Source: Haematobia irritans (taxonomy: Eukaryota; Arthropoda; Insecta; Diptera; Muscidae). From it: a stretch of DNA of 64,000 nt. A model generated the notes under the pieces. The model made no database searches. It was not told the origin of the DNA and worked only from the letters and a program-made list of their open reading frames with translations. The position numbers and the translations under genes were made by a program. How positions within the stretch are numbered: position 1 is the first letter of the stretch; each line of letters starts with the position of its first letter. Shown one piece after another: positions 22,995-34,028 of this stretch. The stretch spans positions 18,798,997-18,862,996 of the forward strand of contig NC_134398.1 in assembly GCF_050003625.1 (NCBI RefSeq), in the 5' to 3' direction.

Positions 22995-23779
22995 TTTTTT
23001 CTATAGAAAGTTTTGTCAACGTTTTATTTCTATAGAAAATTTTGTCAATATTTTATTTCTATAGAAAATTTTGTCAAGATTTTATTTCTATAGAAAATTT
23101 TGGCAAAATTTTATTTCTATCGAAAATTTGGGAAACTTTTATTTCTATTGAAAATTTTGTCAAAATGTTATTTCTATAGAAAATTTGGTCAAAATTTTAT
23201 TTCTATAGGCAAATTTTATCAAAATTTTATTTCTATAGAAAATGTCAAAATTTTATTTATATAGGAAAAGAATATTTGTCAAATTTATTTTGGCAAAGCC
23301 CTATACTGCAAGATGGTTGGATGGACGCACGTTTCGGAATGACCACATTCCTCACCGGCATTCTCTGCTGGCAGCAAAACTATCAACCAATTATCAGAAT
23401 AAATTCAGGCAGTTCACTAAATCAAAACAACAAATACGATTGAAGTATAACATTTTATTTCTATAGAAAATGTGGTCAAAATTTTATTTTTATAGAATTT
23501 TTTTTTGTCAAGATTTTATTTCTATAGAAAATGTGGTCAAAATTTTATTTCTATAGAAAATTTAGCAAAAATGTTTTTCTTTCGTTCGTTTTGTTTTGTT
23601 ATTTTTGGTTTTTTTCTTTAATCATTGTTATTGTTTTTTTGATTTCAGCTTAAAACCACACATTAACTGAACTACAAGTGTAGCTCAACCAACAGAGGAA
23701 ATTTAGTCAAAATTTTACTTCTATAGAAAATGTTGTCAAAATTTTATTTCTATACAAAAAATTTTGTCACACTGAATTA
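22995..23779. repeat. 29-bp minisatellite array containing split Penelope-like fragment
   Basis: Reverse-oriented 29-bp monomers at 22996-23262, 23451-23570 and 23701-23779 surround two pieces (23265-23450 and 23575-23700) homologous to the ribozyme-bearing fragment at 10196-10505. The order of the two pieces is reversed compared with the first locus, consistent with permuted copying within an array. Confidence 0.85.
23306..23374 (-). ncRNA. Decayed hammerhead ribozyme copy
   Basis: Aligned base for base with the intact motif at 10364-10432 and also 69 nt long. GAAA, stem III and the GTC triplet are kept, and stem II is extended to a perfect 6 bp (GGAATG/CATTCC). The CTGATGA core has changed to CCGGTGA and stem I carries a mismatch. 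Core changes of this kind abolish hammerhead activity in known ribozymes, so this copy is probably inactive. Confidence 0.75.
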
Positions 23780-24421
<642 letters not shown>

Positions 24422-24571
24422 TCAATTAGATATTTGGAAAAAAGCTTTTACTTCGGCTTTGTAGTCGTTGTAGGCCCCAACTTTAAGGCGGAACATATAA
24501 TCGTTGGCCGCAAAGGGAATTAACGTAAACATTGAGCTATCCAAAGTTAAATCGTTCACAATAATATCGTG
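24422..24571 (-). CDS. Orphan third exon of a DUF1091 gene (copy B)
   Basis: A 150-nt exon, exactly the length of exon 3 of gene A, with CAG acceptor at 24572-24574 and TGA at 24424-24422. It encodes HDIIVNDLTLDSSMFTLIPF then AANDYMFRLKVGAYNDYKAE and VKAFFQISN. The frame is open throughout and aligns with gene A without gaps. No exon 1 or 2 lies within the next 3 kb upstream. The nearest upstream candidates are the decayed exons of copy C (27757-28410) and the intact exons of copy D (34029-34479), about 9.5 kb away. Either it is a left-over of gene C or it is spliced to D across a repeat-filled intron. The preserved frame favours use or recent loss. Confidence 0.75.
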   Translation of the reverse strand, partial: HDIIVNDLTLDSSMFTLIPFAANDYMFRLKVGAYNDYKAEVKAFFQISN

Positions 24572-24715
24572 CTGTAAGTAAATAAGAACACAAGTTGTTG
24601 AATTACAAATATAGCAATGGTTTCTATACGTGACGATTATTTTACTTGAAAAGAAACAACATAAAAAATGGGACCATTTCGAAAATATAAAAAATCAAGT
24701 AAAATAAATCCAAAC
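24572..24715. other. Intron-like unique sequence next to DUF1091 exon B
   Basis: Non-repetitive AT-rich sequence immediately 5' of the orphan exon on its strand, cut off at 24716 by repeat modules. Confidence 0.4.
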
Positions 24716-26052
24716 AAGTAAAGAAAGTCTAAAGTCGGGCGTGGCCGACTATATTATACCCTGCACCACTTTGTAGATCTAAATTTTCGATACCATATCA
24801 CATCCGTCAAATGTGTTGGGTGCTATATATAAGCGTTTGTCCCAAATACATACATTTAAATATCACTCGATCTGGCAGAATTTGAGAGACTTCTACAAAA
24901 TCTATAGACTCAAAATTTAAGTCGGCTAATGCACTAGGGTGGAACACAATGTTAGTAAAAAACCAGTAAGGAAAGTCTAAAGTCGGGCGGGGCCGACTAT
25001 ATTATACCCTGCACCACTTTGTAGATCTAAATTTTCGATACCATATCACATCCGTCAAATGTGTTGGGGGCTATATATAAAGGTCTGTCCCAAATACATA
25101 CATTTGAATATCACTCGATCTGGAAGAATTTGATAGACTTCTACAAAATCTATAGACTCAAAATTTAAGTCGGCTAATGCACTAGGGTGGAACACAATGT
25201 TAGTAAAAAAAATATGGGAAACGTTTAAATCTGAAGCAATTTTAAGGAAACTTCGAAAAAGTTTATTTATAATTTATCGCTCGATATATATGTATTAGAA
25301 GTTTAGGAAAATTAGATTCATTTTTACAACTTTTCGACTAAGCAGTGGCGATTTTACAAGGAAAATGTTGGTATTTTGACCATTTTTGTCGAAATCAGAA
25401 AAACATATATATGGGAGCTATATCTAAATCTGAACCGATTTCAACCAAATTTGGCACGCATAGTTACAATGCTAATTCTACTCCCTGTGCAAAATTTCAA
25501 CTAAATCGGAGCAAAAAATTGGCCTCTGTGGGCAAATGAGTGTAAATCGGGCGAAAGCTATATATGGGAGCTATATCTTAATCTGAACCGATTTGGCTGA
25601 TATTTTGCAAGTTTTTCGAGACTTATAAAATATTCGGATTTACGGAATTTGAGGAAGATCGGTTGATATACACGCCAATTATGACCAGATCGGCGAAAAA
25701 TATATATGGCAGCTATATCTAAATCTGAACCGATTTTTTCCAAAATCAATAGGGATCGTCTTTGAGCCGAAACAGGACCCTATACTAAATTTTAGGACAA
25801 TCGGACTAAAACTGCGAGCTGTACTTTGCACACAAAAATACATCAACAGACAGACAGACAGACAGACAGACGGACAGACAGACGGACAGACAGACGGACA
25901 GACAGACAGACGGACATCGCTAAATCGACTCAGAATTTAATTCTAAGCCGATCCGTATACTAAAAGGTTGGTCTATGATTACTCCTTCTTGGCGTTACAT
26001 ACAAATGCACAAACTTATTATACCCTGTACCACAGTAGTGGTGAAGGGTATA
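24716..26052 (-). repeat. Inverted copy of the superfamily 1 repeat
   Basis: Two terminal GC-hairpin modules (24716-24955 and 24956-25205) precede one full copy ending in the palindromic head ataccctgtaccacagtagtggtgaagggtata near 26020-26052. The part 24956-26052 is, as far as read, the reverse complement of 21900-22994, giving inverted arms of about 1.1 kb separated by 2 kb that contain the AT microsatellite and DUF1091 exon B. Confidence 0.9.
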
Positions 26053-27493
26053 AATATGGGAAAGATTTAAATCTGAAGCAATTTTAAGGAAACTTCGCAA
26101 AAGTTTATTTATGATTTATAGCTCGATATATATGTATTAGAAGTTTAGGAAAATTAGAGTCATTTTTACAACTTTTCGATTAAGCAGAGGCAATTTTACA
26201 AGGAAAATGTTGGTATTTTGACCATTTTTGTCGAAATCAGAAAAACATATATATATAGGAGCTATATCTAAATCAGAACCGATTTCAACCAAATTTAGCA
26301 CGCATACCTACAATGCTAATTCTACTCCCTGTGCAAAATTTCAACTAAATCGGAGTTAAAAATTGGCCTCTGTGGTCATATGAGTGTAAATCGGGCGAAA
26401 GCTATATATGGGAGCTATATCTAAATCGGAACCGATTTCAATCAAATTTGGCACGCATAGGTACAATGCTAAATCTACTCCCTGTGCAAAATTTCAACCA
26501 AATTGGGCCAAAACTCTGGCCTTTACAACTATATTAGTCCATATCGGGCGAAAGATATATATGGGAGCTATACCTAAATCTGAACCGATTTCAATCAAAT
26601 TTTGCACACTTAACTGCACTACTAATTGTACTCCTAGTGTAAAATTTTAAACAAAGTGGGCCAAAACTCTGGCTTCTAGGACCATATTACTCCATATCGG
26701 GCGAAAGATATATATGGGAGCTATATCTAAATTTGAACCGATTTCAATCAAATTTGGCACACATGACTATATTACTAATTGGACTCCTAGTGCAAAATTT
26801 CAACCAAATTGGGCCAAAACTCTGGCTTCTAGGGCCATATAAGTCCACATCGGGCGAAAAATATATATGGAAGCTATATCTACATCTGAACCGATTTCAA
26901 TCAAATTTGGCATACATGACTATACTGCCAATTGTACTCCTTGTGCAAAATTTCAAGCTAATCGAGATAAAACTCTGGCGTCTGGGTCCATATAAGTGCA
27001 TATCGGGCGAAGGATATATATGGGAGCTATATCTAAATCTGAACCGATTTCAATCAAATTTTGCACACTCGTCTATACGACTAAATGTTATGTTTGTACA
27101 AAATTTCAAGCAAATTGGTATAAAACTCTGGCTGCTGGGTCCATATTAGTGCATATCGGGCGAAAGATATATATGGGAGCTATATCTAAATCTGAACCGA
27201 TTTCTTTCAAAATCAATAGGGTTCTATTCTGGCCCAAATTAGGAATATGTGCCAAATTTGAAGGCGATTGGACTTAAATTGCGACCTAGACTTTGATCAC
27301 AAAAATGTGTTCACAGACAGACGGACGGACGGATGGAAGGACGAACGGACAGACGGACATGGTTATACCGACTCAGGGACCAACCTGTGCATTATTGCCA
27401 AAGACACCATGTGTCTATCTCGTCTCCTTCTGGGTGTTACAAACATATGCACTAACTTATAATACCCTGTTCCACAGTGTGGCGCAGGGTAAA
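26053..27493 (-). repeat. Diverged superfamily 1 array with 153-bp monomers
   Basis: Monomer anchor atatcgggcg occurs at 26541 and 26694, exactly 153 bp apart, and continues through five further units to about 27180. The leader follows (cagacagacggacggacgga tract at 27314, then accatgtgtctatctcgtct) and a diverged head, ataccctgttccacagtgtg, at 27462-27493. Because 153 is a multiple of three, long frames such as LNLNRFQSNLAHMTILLIGL stay open. They are not genes. Confidence 0.88.
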
Positions 27494-27756
27494 ATATATC
27501 TTTCCCCCATAAACGAAATTTGACTTTGTTCTAAATTATTTTTGTTAAAAGCGAATAACCCCGGAGTTGGGATAAGCATTGCAGCGATTGTATCAAATCT
27601 CTTATATGTATGTGCTTTAAATGAAGAATTTTTAGCATCAAAGGAAAAAAATCCCTTACGTTTGTCTAAAATTGCATTCTTCAGAACAGAATTTTTTTTC
27701 AATGCAGCTGAAAGAATTAGAGGAAAATTTATGTAAAATGTCATACCCCTACTTAC
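27494..27756. other. Sequence downstream of DUF1091 pseudogene C
   Basis: Unique-looking sequence. Near the right edge (27715-27745) a tract similar to intron 2 of copies D and E is present (gaattagaggaaaatttatg), supporting the paralogy of C, D and E. No exon 3 is seen. Confidence 0.5.
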
Positions 27757-28410
27757 CTCAAATGGACAGGTGTGATTGATATTGGAAGCTGTTCGAATTG
27801 TCAAAAAAAAAATTCAAAACATAAAACGTGAAAGATTCTTATAAAAATTTACAAAAATCCGTAGTATCACTATACATAGAAGATGGATAATCAATACCTC
27901 TTTGGGAGCCACCGTGGTGCAATGGTTAGCATGCCAGCCTTGCATACACAAGGAGGTGGTTTCGATTCCTGCTTCGACCGAACACCAAAAAGTTTTTCAG
28001 CGGTGGATTATCCCACCTCAGTAATGCTGGTGACATTTCTGAGGGTTTTAAATCTTCTCTAAGTGGTTTCACTGCAATGTGGAATGCCGTTCGGACTCGG
28101 CTATAAAAAGGAGGTCCCTTGTCATTGAGCTTAACATGGAATCGGGCAGCACTCAGTGATAAGAGAGAAGTTCACCAATGTGGTATCACTTGGACTGAAT
28201 AGTCTAAGTGAGCCTGATAAATCGGGCTGCCACCTAACCTATTACCTTTCTGTAACAAATTGGGCATTTAACTCTCTTTTAACAAAGTTCATACAAAACA
28301 AACCGAAACATTATTAACAACATGTCTTAAATGTTGCAATTAAATTATCAAATTTCACACGTTTTATATTCGTCCATTTCACATGGAATCCCAGTGCCAA
28401 GTTTTGTTTT
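27757..28410 (-). pseudogene. DUF1091 pseudogene C, exon 2 split by a SINE
   Basis: An exon 1 relic (about 28410-28304) keeps the surroundings of the signal-peptide cleavage region and the splice-donor context aatgtttcg|gtttg, but has an internal deletion and in-frame stops. Exon 2 starts at 28271 (TTAAATGCCCAATTTGTTAC) and resumes after the SINE with MYSDTTDFCKFL, an in-frame stop, and SNINHTCPFE before a donor at 27756. Stops, frameshifts and the SINE make it non-functional. Its sequence is closest to D and E. Confidence 0.85.
27905..28240 (+). mobile_element. tRNA-derived SINE inserted in DUF1091 exon 2
   Basis: Same element as at 33670-34015. The 5' end is tRNA-like, with an A-box region gtggtgcaatggttagc and B-box-like tttcgattcc. 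The body includes tttcagcggtggattatccc and gaatcgggcagcactcagtg, and the 3' end is cacctaacct. Flanks aatacctctttg and attacctttctg look like a diverged target duplication and both derive from the exon's QKGNG codons. Confidence 0.88.
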
Positions 28411-28464
28411 AATTAAAATCCATCGATAGTTAATGGCATTGGCATAAATGCCATTAGCAAAATA
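28411..28464. other. Flank with a 10-bp inverted repeat
   Basis: taatggcatt at 28431-28440 is followed after six bases by its perfect reverse complement aatgccatta (28447-28456). The significance is unknown. It lies between the DUF1091 C relic and the next repeat. Confidence 0.5.
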
Positions 28465-30391
28465 ATATATATGTTATACATTCTGGGTCGTGGTGAAATT
28501 CTGAGTCGATCTAAGCATATCCGTCTTTCCGTCCGTGCTTCTGTTGGAATCACACTAACTTCCGAACGACACAAGCTATCGACTTGAAACTTGGCACAAG
28601 TAGTTGTAATTGATGTAGGTCAGACGGTCATATCGGTTCACTTTTACGTATAGCCCCCATATAAACCGATCCCCAGATTTGGCTGAAAATCCGATCCGGC
28701 TGAAAATTCGTACATGGTGTTAGAATATTGTCTCTAACACCCATGCAAAAATTGGTCCATATTGGTCCATTATTATATATAGCCCCCATATAAACCGATC
28801 CCCAGATTTGGCTTGCGGAGCCTCTAAGAGAAGCAAATTTCATACGATCCGGTTGAAACTTAGTACGTGGTGTTAGAATAGTACGTGGTGTTTGTAACAC
28901 ATCGAAATATTGCTCTAAGACCCCATAAAGTATATATATTCCGAGTCGATCGGAGCATGTCCGTCCGTCTGTTGAAATCACGCTAACTTCCGAACGAAAC
29001 AAGCTATCGACTGAAACTTGGCACAAGTAGTTGTTGTTGATGTAGGTATTGCAAATGGGCCATATCGGTCCACTTTTACGTATGGCCCCCATATAAACGG
29101 ACCCCCAAATTTGGCTTGCGATTGCTCTAAGAGAAGCAAATTTCATCAGATTCGGCTGAAATTTGGTACATGGTGTTAGTATATGGTCTCTAACAACCAT
29201 GCAAAAATTGGTCCACATCGGTCCATAATTATATATAGCCCCCATATAAACCGATCCCCCGATTTGGCTTGCGGAGCCTCTAAGAGAAGCAAATTTCATC
29301 ACATCTGGCTGAAATTTGGTACATGGTGTTAGTATATGATCTCTAACAGCCGTGCAAAAATTGGTCCACATTGGTCTATAATTATATATAGCCCCCATAT
29401 AAACCGATCCCCCGATTTGGCTTGCGGAGCCTCTAAGAGAGGCAAATTTCATCCGATCCGGCTGAAATTTGGTAGATGGTGTTAGTATATGGTCTCTAAC
29501 AACCATGCAAAAATTGGTGCACATCGGTCCATAATTATATATAGCCCCCATATAAGCCGATCTCCAGATTTGACATCCGGAACCTCTTAGAGGAGCACAA
29601 TTCATCCGATCCGGTTGAAATTTGGTACATCGTGTTAGTATATGGTCTCTAACAACCATGCAAGAATTGGTCCATAGCGGTCCATAATTATATACAGCTC
29701 CCATATAAATCGATACCCAGATTTGTCCTCCGGAGCCTCTTGGAGGAGCAAAATTCATCCGATCCGGTTAAAATTTGCAAGATGGTGTTAGTATAAGGCC
29801 GCTAATAACCATGCCAAAATTGGTCCATATCGGTCTATAGTTATTTATAGCCGATCGCCTATCACACAAAAATTGGTCCATATCGGTTCATAATCATGGT
29901 TGCCACTCGACCCAAAAATAATATACCAAAATTTTATTTTTATAGAAAACATTGTCAAAATGTTATTTCTATCGAAAATTTTGTCAAAATTTTATTTCTA
30001 CAGAAAATTTTGTCAAAATTTCATTTTTATAGAAAATTGTTTCCAAATTTTATTTCTACAGAAAATTTTTTCCAAATTTTACTTCTATAGAAAATGTTGT
30101 CAAAATTTTATTTTGTCAAAATTTTATTTCTATAGAAACTTTATATACGTATTTAATCGACCTTTTTTAGTTTAATATATACCACCTTTTTTAGTTTAAT
30201 ATATACCACGTATGGACTATGTGGTATATATTACGGTGTTAGGAAGTTTTAAGATACCTTGCCATCGGCAAGTGTTACCGCAACCCAAGTAATTCGATTG
30301 TGGATGACAGTCTTCAGTAGAAGTTTCTACGCAATCCATGGTGGAGGGTACATAAACTTCGGCCTGGCCGAACTTACGGCCGTATATACTT
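28465..30391 (+). mobile_element. Superfamily 2 composite repeat, forward copy 1
   Basis: The leader (ttctgggtcgtggtgaaatt) lacks its terminal hairpin. Then come 153-bp monomers, a second nested leader at about 28890, and more monomers to 29890. The junction ataatcatggttgccactcg follows, then reverse-oriented 29-bp monomers (29925-30140) and the terminal module ending ttcggcctggccgaacttac at 30391. A 376-codon open frame on the minus strand (28628-29758) merely follows the 51-codon period. Confidence 0.85.
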
Positions 30392-30611
30392 TTTAAAAAT
30401 TAATTGTCTAGTTATTTTGATGTCTGATTTTTTTTATTCATTTTTATCATTTTTTTAATTGAACCTACAAGTTCAGTCTATAAATTTTTAGCTAGGGGGC
30501 TATATACCCCCCCCCCCCCTAGGAAAATTTTCTAGCTACGCTAATACTAGGGTCGAGGGTATAAAAATATGAAATTTCGAGTATATTGGTAAATTACCAC
30601 CGTGAAAGAAA
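30392..30611. other. Unique spacer with a poly-C run
   Basis: Low-complexity AT-rich sequence with a run of 13 C at 30517-30529. No gene is recognised. Confidence 0.5.
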
Positions 30612-30782
30612 ACAAGTATATACGGCCGTAAGTTCGGCCAGGCCGAATCTTATGTACCCTCCACAATGGATTGCATAAAAACTTCTACTGAAGACTGTCA
30701 TCCACAATCAAATTTCTTGAGTTGCGGTAACACTTCTTAACACCGTGTTCTCAATTGTAAGTTAGTCCATACGGGGTATATA

Positions 30783-32080
30783 AAGGGTGATACGGTCAAA
30801 ATTTGGTCAATATAAACTTGACGTATTTCTTTCAATTTTGCATTTAAAAAACCTGAACACCCCTCATTTTGAAGGTGTGTGTGTGTAGAATGTTGCTCCT
30901 ATTTTGATTTTGGAATTCACTCTTCAGTTGTCAAAATGCCGTCCAATCAAGAAGAGAAGCGTATCAAAATTTTGCTCGCGCATCGCGAAAATCCGAGCTA
31001 CTCGCACGCAAAGCTGGCAAAATCGCTAAAAGTTAACAAATCAACCGTTACAAATGTAATTAAAGTGTTTGGGGAACGTTTGTCGACAGCCAGGAAGTCT
31101 GTATCGGAGGGAAATCGAAAACCGGAAGCCGCTGAGACGACAAAGAGAGTTGCCGGTAGTTTCAAGCGAAACCCTAACCTCTCTCTCCGAGATGCCGCAA
31201 ATAAGCTGGGTGTATCGTCTACAACCGTGCATCGAGCCAAAAAACGAGCCGGACTATCGACTTACAAGAAGGTAGTGACTCCAAATCGCGATGATAAACA
31301 AAATACGACGGCCAAAGGGCTATCCCGGAGGCTGTACACGACGATGCTGACGAAGTTTGACTGCGTGGTAATGGATAACGAAACCTACGTCAAAGCCGAC
31401 TACAAGCAGCTTCCGGGACAGGAGTTTTATACGGCAAACGGAAGGGGAAAGGTTGCAGATATTTTCAAGCACATAAAACTGTCAAAGTTCGCAAAGAAAT
31501 ATTTGGTTTGGCAAGCCATCTGAACCTGTGGCTTGAAAAGTAGCATTTTCATAGCTTCCGGGACTGTCAACCAAGAAATTTACGTGAAAGAGTGTTTGAA
31601 TAAACGTCTGCTGCCTTTCCTGAAGAAACACGGTTGTTCCGTACTGCTTTGGCCGGATTTGGCATCTTGCCATTACGGTAAAAAGGCCATGGAGTGTTAC
31701 GCCGCCAACAACGTGCAGGTGGTTCCCAAGGACAAAACCCCTCCCAACACGCCAGAGCTCCGCCCAATTGAGAAATACTGGGCTATTGTCAAGCGGAACC
31801 TAAAGAAGACCAAAAAACTGCTAAGGACGAGCAGCAGTTCAAGGTAATCTGGCTTTCTGCGGCGAAGAAGATGGACAAGGTGGCTGTACAAAATCTGATG
31901 GCAGGTGTCAAGCGTGAGGCCTGGCAATTCGGATTTGGAAAAGCGAAAGCCTAACTGAATATTTTTACTGGATTTTATACTAATTGAACTTGAAAAAGAA
32001 ATTTAATTTGATTTTTTAAATAAACGTTTCACCGATTTAGACGCGTTTTCCCTTGACCAAATTTTGACCGTATCACCCTT
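30783..32080 (+). mobile_element. Tc1-type transposon with perfect 28-bp terminal repeats
   Basis: 1,298 bp between TA duplications (30781-30782 and 32081-32082). Both ends read aagggtgatacggtcaaaat and continue identically to 28 bp with no mismatch, so insertion was recent. The single transposase gene is broken by a stop and a frameshift. The element interrupts a superfamily 2 repeat whose sequence joins cleanly when it is removed. Confidence 0.96.
30936..31954 (+). pseudogene. Tc1/mariner-superfamily transposase, DD37E-type, with stop and frameshift
   Basis: From ATG at 30936 (MPSNQEEKRIKILLAHRENP) an HTH domain with VNKSTVTNVIKVFG and a second HTH with LRDAANKLGVSSTTVHRAKK cover the first 110 residues. 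Catalytic residues are D in VVMDNETYVKAD, D in LLWPDLASCHYG and E in ELRPIEKYWAIVK, with 37 residues between the last two, which fits the DD37E group best known from mosquitoes. A TGA at 31522-31524 follows WQAI. The frame continues with TCGLKSSIFIASGTVNQEIY, then shifts in an A-run near 31810-31825. The other frame carries the C-terminus to TAA at 31952-31954 (VAVQNLMAGVKREAW). Two lesions only, so it is a recently silenced copy. Some functional relatives may exist elsewhere in the genome (inference). Confidence 0.93.
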
Positions 32081-33248
32081 TATTAAACAAAAAAGGCCGA
32101 TTAAATACGTAAATAATTCATTTTGACAAAATTTTCTATAGAAATAAAATTTTGACAAAATTTTCGATAGTAAATGGGGTTTATATGGGGTTATATATAA
32201 TTAAGACCGGTATGGACCAATATTTGCATGGTTGCTAGAGACCATATACTACCACCACGTACCAAATTTCAATCGGATCGGGTGAATTTTGCTCTTCCAA
32301 GGTGCTCCGGAGGTCAAATCTGGGAATCGATTTATATGGGGGCTACATATAATTATGAACCGATATGGACCAATTCCTGCATAGTTGTCAGAGACCATAT
32401 ACTAAAACCACGTCCCAAATGTCAACCGAATCGGATGAATTTTGCTCATCCATGAGGCTCCGGAGGTCAAATCTTGAGATCGGTAGATATGAGGGCTATA
32501 ACTATATAATTATGGACCGATGTGAACCAAAGTTTGCACGTTTGTTAGAGACCATATTCTAACACCATGTGCTCTTAGAGGCTCCGCAAGCCAAATCTGG
32601 GGATCGGTTTATATGGGGGCTATATATATTTATGGACCAATTTTTGCATAGTTGTTAGAGACCATATACTTACACCATGTACCAAATTTCAGCCGGATCG
32701 CATGAAATTTGCTTCTCTTAGAGGCTCCGCAAACCAAATCTGGAGATCGGTTTATATGGGGGCTATATATAATTATGGACCGATGTGGACCAATTTTTGC
32801 ATGGTTGTTATAGATCGTATGCTGGCACTATGTACCAAATTTCAGCCGGATCGGATGAATTTGTTTCTCTTAGAGGCTTCGCAAGCCAAATCGAGGAATC
32901 GGTTTATATGGGGGCTATATATAATTATAGACCGATGTGGACCAATTTTTGCATGTTTATTAGAGACTATATACTAACACCATGTACCAAATTTCAGCCG
33001 GATCGGATGAAATTTGCTTCTCTTAGAGGATCCTCAAGCCAAATTTGGAGTTATTTTATATGGGGGCTATACGTAAAAGTGGACCGATATGGCCCATTTG
33101 AAATTCCATCCGACCTACATCAATAACAACTACTTGTGCCAAGTTTCAAGTCGATAGCTTGTTTCGTTCGGAAGTTAGCGTGATTTCAACAGACGGACGG
33201 ACGGACATGCTCAGATCGACTCAGAATTTCACCACGACCCAGAATATA

Positions 33249-33460
33249 CAGTATGTCAAGAAAGTCTTTTGACATTGCCAAATATTTCAAATTCTAGAAA
33301 TAATTGAAATATTAAATATTTTATTAAATTTTTAATTCTGTGTACGTATGTATACTTTGCAAAATACATAATAAAATATTTTTTTAAAATTTCATTATAT
33401 TTAATTTTGGAACAAAACATAATTTTTATCCCATTGTCAAAACACTTTCTTGACAAACTG
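33249..33460 (+). mobile_element. 212-bp MITE, copy 1
   Basis: Flanked by TA (33247-33248 and 33461-33462). Ends cagtatgtcaagaaagt and, inverted, cagtttgtcaagaaagt, give about 29-bp terminal repeats with a few mismatches. It sits in the superfamily 2 leader, whose normal sequence agaatatatatacttta is restored on removal. No coding capacity. The other copy is at 41423-41634, in reverse orientation and exactly the same length. Confidence 0.92.
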
Positions 33461-33552
33461 TATATACCTTATGGGGTCTTAGAGCAATATTTCGATGTGT
33501 TATAAACGGAATGATAAAGTTAATATACCCCCATCCTATGGTGGAGGGTAAA

Positions 33553-33669
33553 AAAACTCTTTTTTTTAAATTTCGTTTCTCAAAAAAGAAGAAAACTCAT
33601 GTTTAAGTGTTGTAGGAAAAATTAAGAGAAAATTTGTGTAAAATTGTGTTTCTTGCGTTACGCTTACTT
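33553..33669. other. Intron 2 remnant of DUF1091 copy D
   Basis: Contains gaaaaattaagagaaaattt, which matches the intron 2 tract of copies C and E just downstream of their exon 2 donors. It lies on the far side of the SINE from exon 2. Confidence 0.6.
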
Positions 33670-34015
33670 GGAGCCACCGTGGTGCAATGGTTAGCATGCC
33701 CGCCTTGCATACACAAGGTCGTGGGTTCGATTCCTGCTACGACCCAACACCAAAAAGTTTTTCAGCGGTGGATTATCCCACCTCAGTAATGCTGGTGACA
33801 TTTCTGAGGGTTTCAAAGCTTCTCTAAGTGGTTTCACTGCAATGTGGAACGCCGTTCGGACTCGGCTATAAAAAGGAGGTCCCTTGTCATTGAGCTTAAC
33901 ATGGAATCGGGCAGCACTCAGTGATAAGAGAGAAGTTCACTACAGTGGTATCACAATGGACTGAATAGTCTAAGTGAACCCGATACATCGGGCTGCCACA
34001 TAACCTAACCTAACC
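33670..34015 (+). mobile_element. tRNA-derived SINE in intron 2 of DUF1091 copy D
   Basis: 346 bp flanked by a perfect 11-bp target duplication tacgcttactt (33659-33669 and 34016-34026). The B box ggttcgattcc (33724-33734) is canonical and the A-box region is ggtgcaatggttagc. The tail is a run of cctaa units. It inserted two bases from the exon 2 splice donor, and the duplication recreated the GTAAGTAAG donor intact. Confidence 0.95.
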
Positions 34016-34028
34016 TACGCTTACTTAC

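Larger units (their letters stand above)
30612..33552 (-). mobile_element. Superfamily 2 composite repeat, reversed copy with two nested elements
   Basis: Order from the left: GC-hairpin terminal module (30612-30782, resuming 32081), a very short 29-bp block (32117-32170), 153-bp monomers (32175-33060), leader with agcgtgatttcaacagacgg, and the opposite terminal motif tatggtggagggta at 33537-33550. A Tc1-type transposon at 30783-32080 splits the terminal module and a 212-bp MITE at 33249-33460 splits the leader, each at a TA. Confidence 0.88.

Noticed and set aside
26733..27149. A 138-codon frame with LNLNRFQSNLA repeats
   Set aside because: Superfamily 1 monomers, also 51 codons per period. 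Periodic artefact.
28628..29758. A 376-codon open frame on the minus strand
   Set aside because: Same 153-bp monomers as above, with a leader sequence translated in the middle. No start or splice context.
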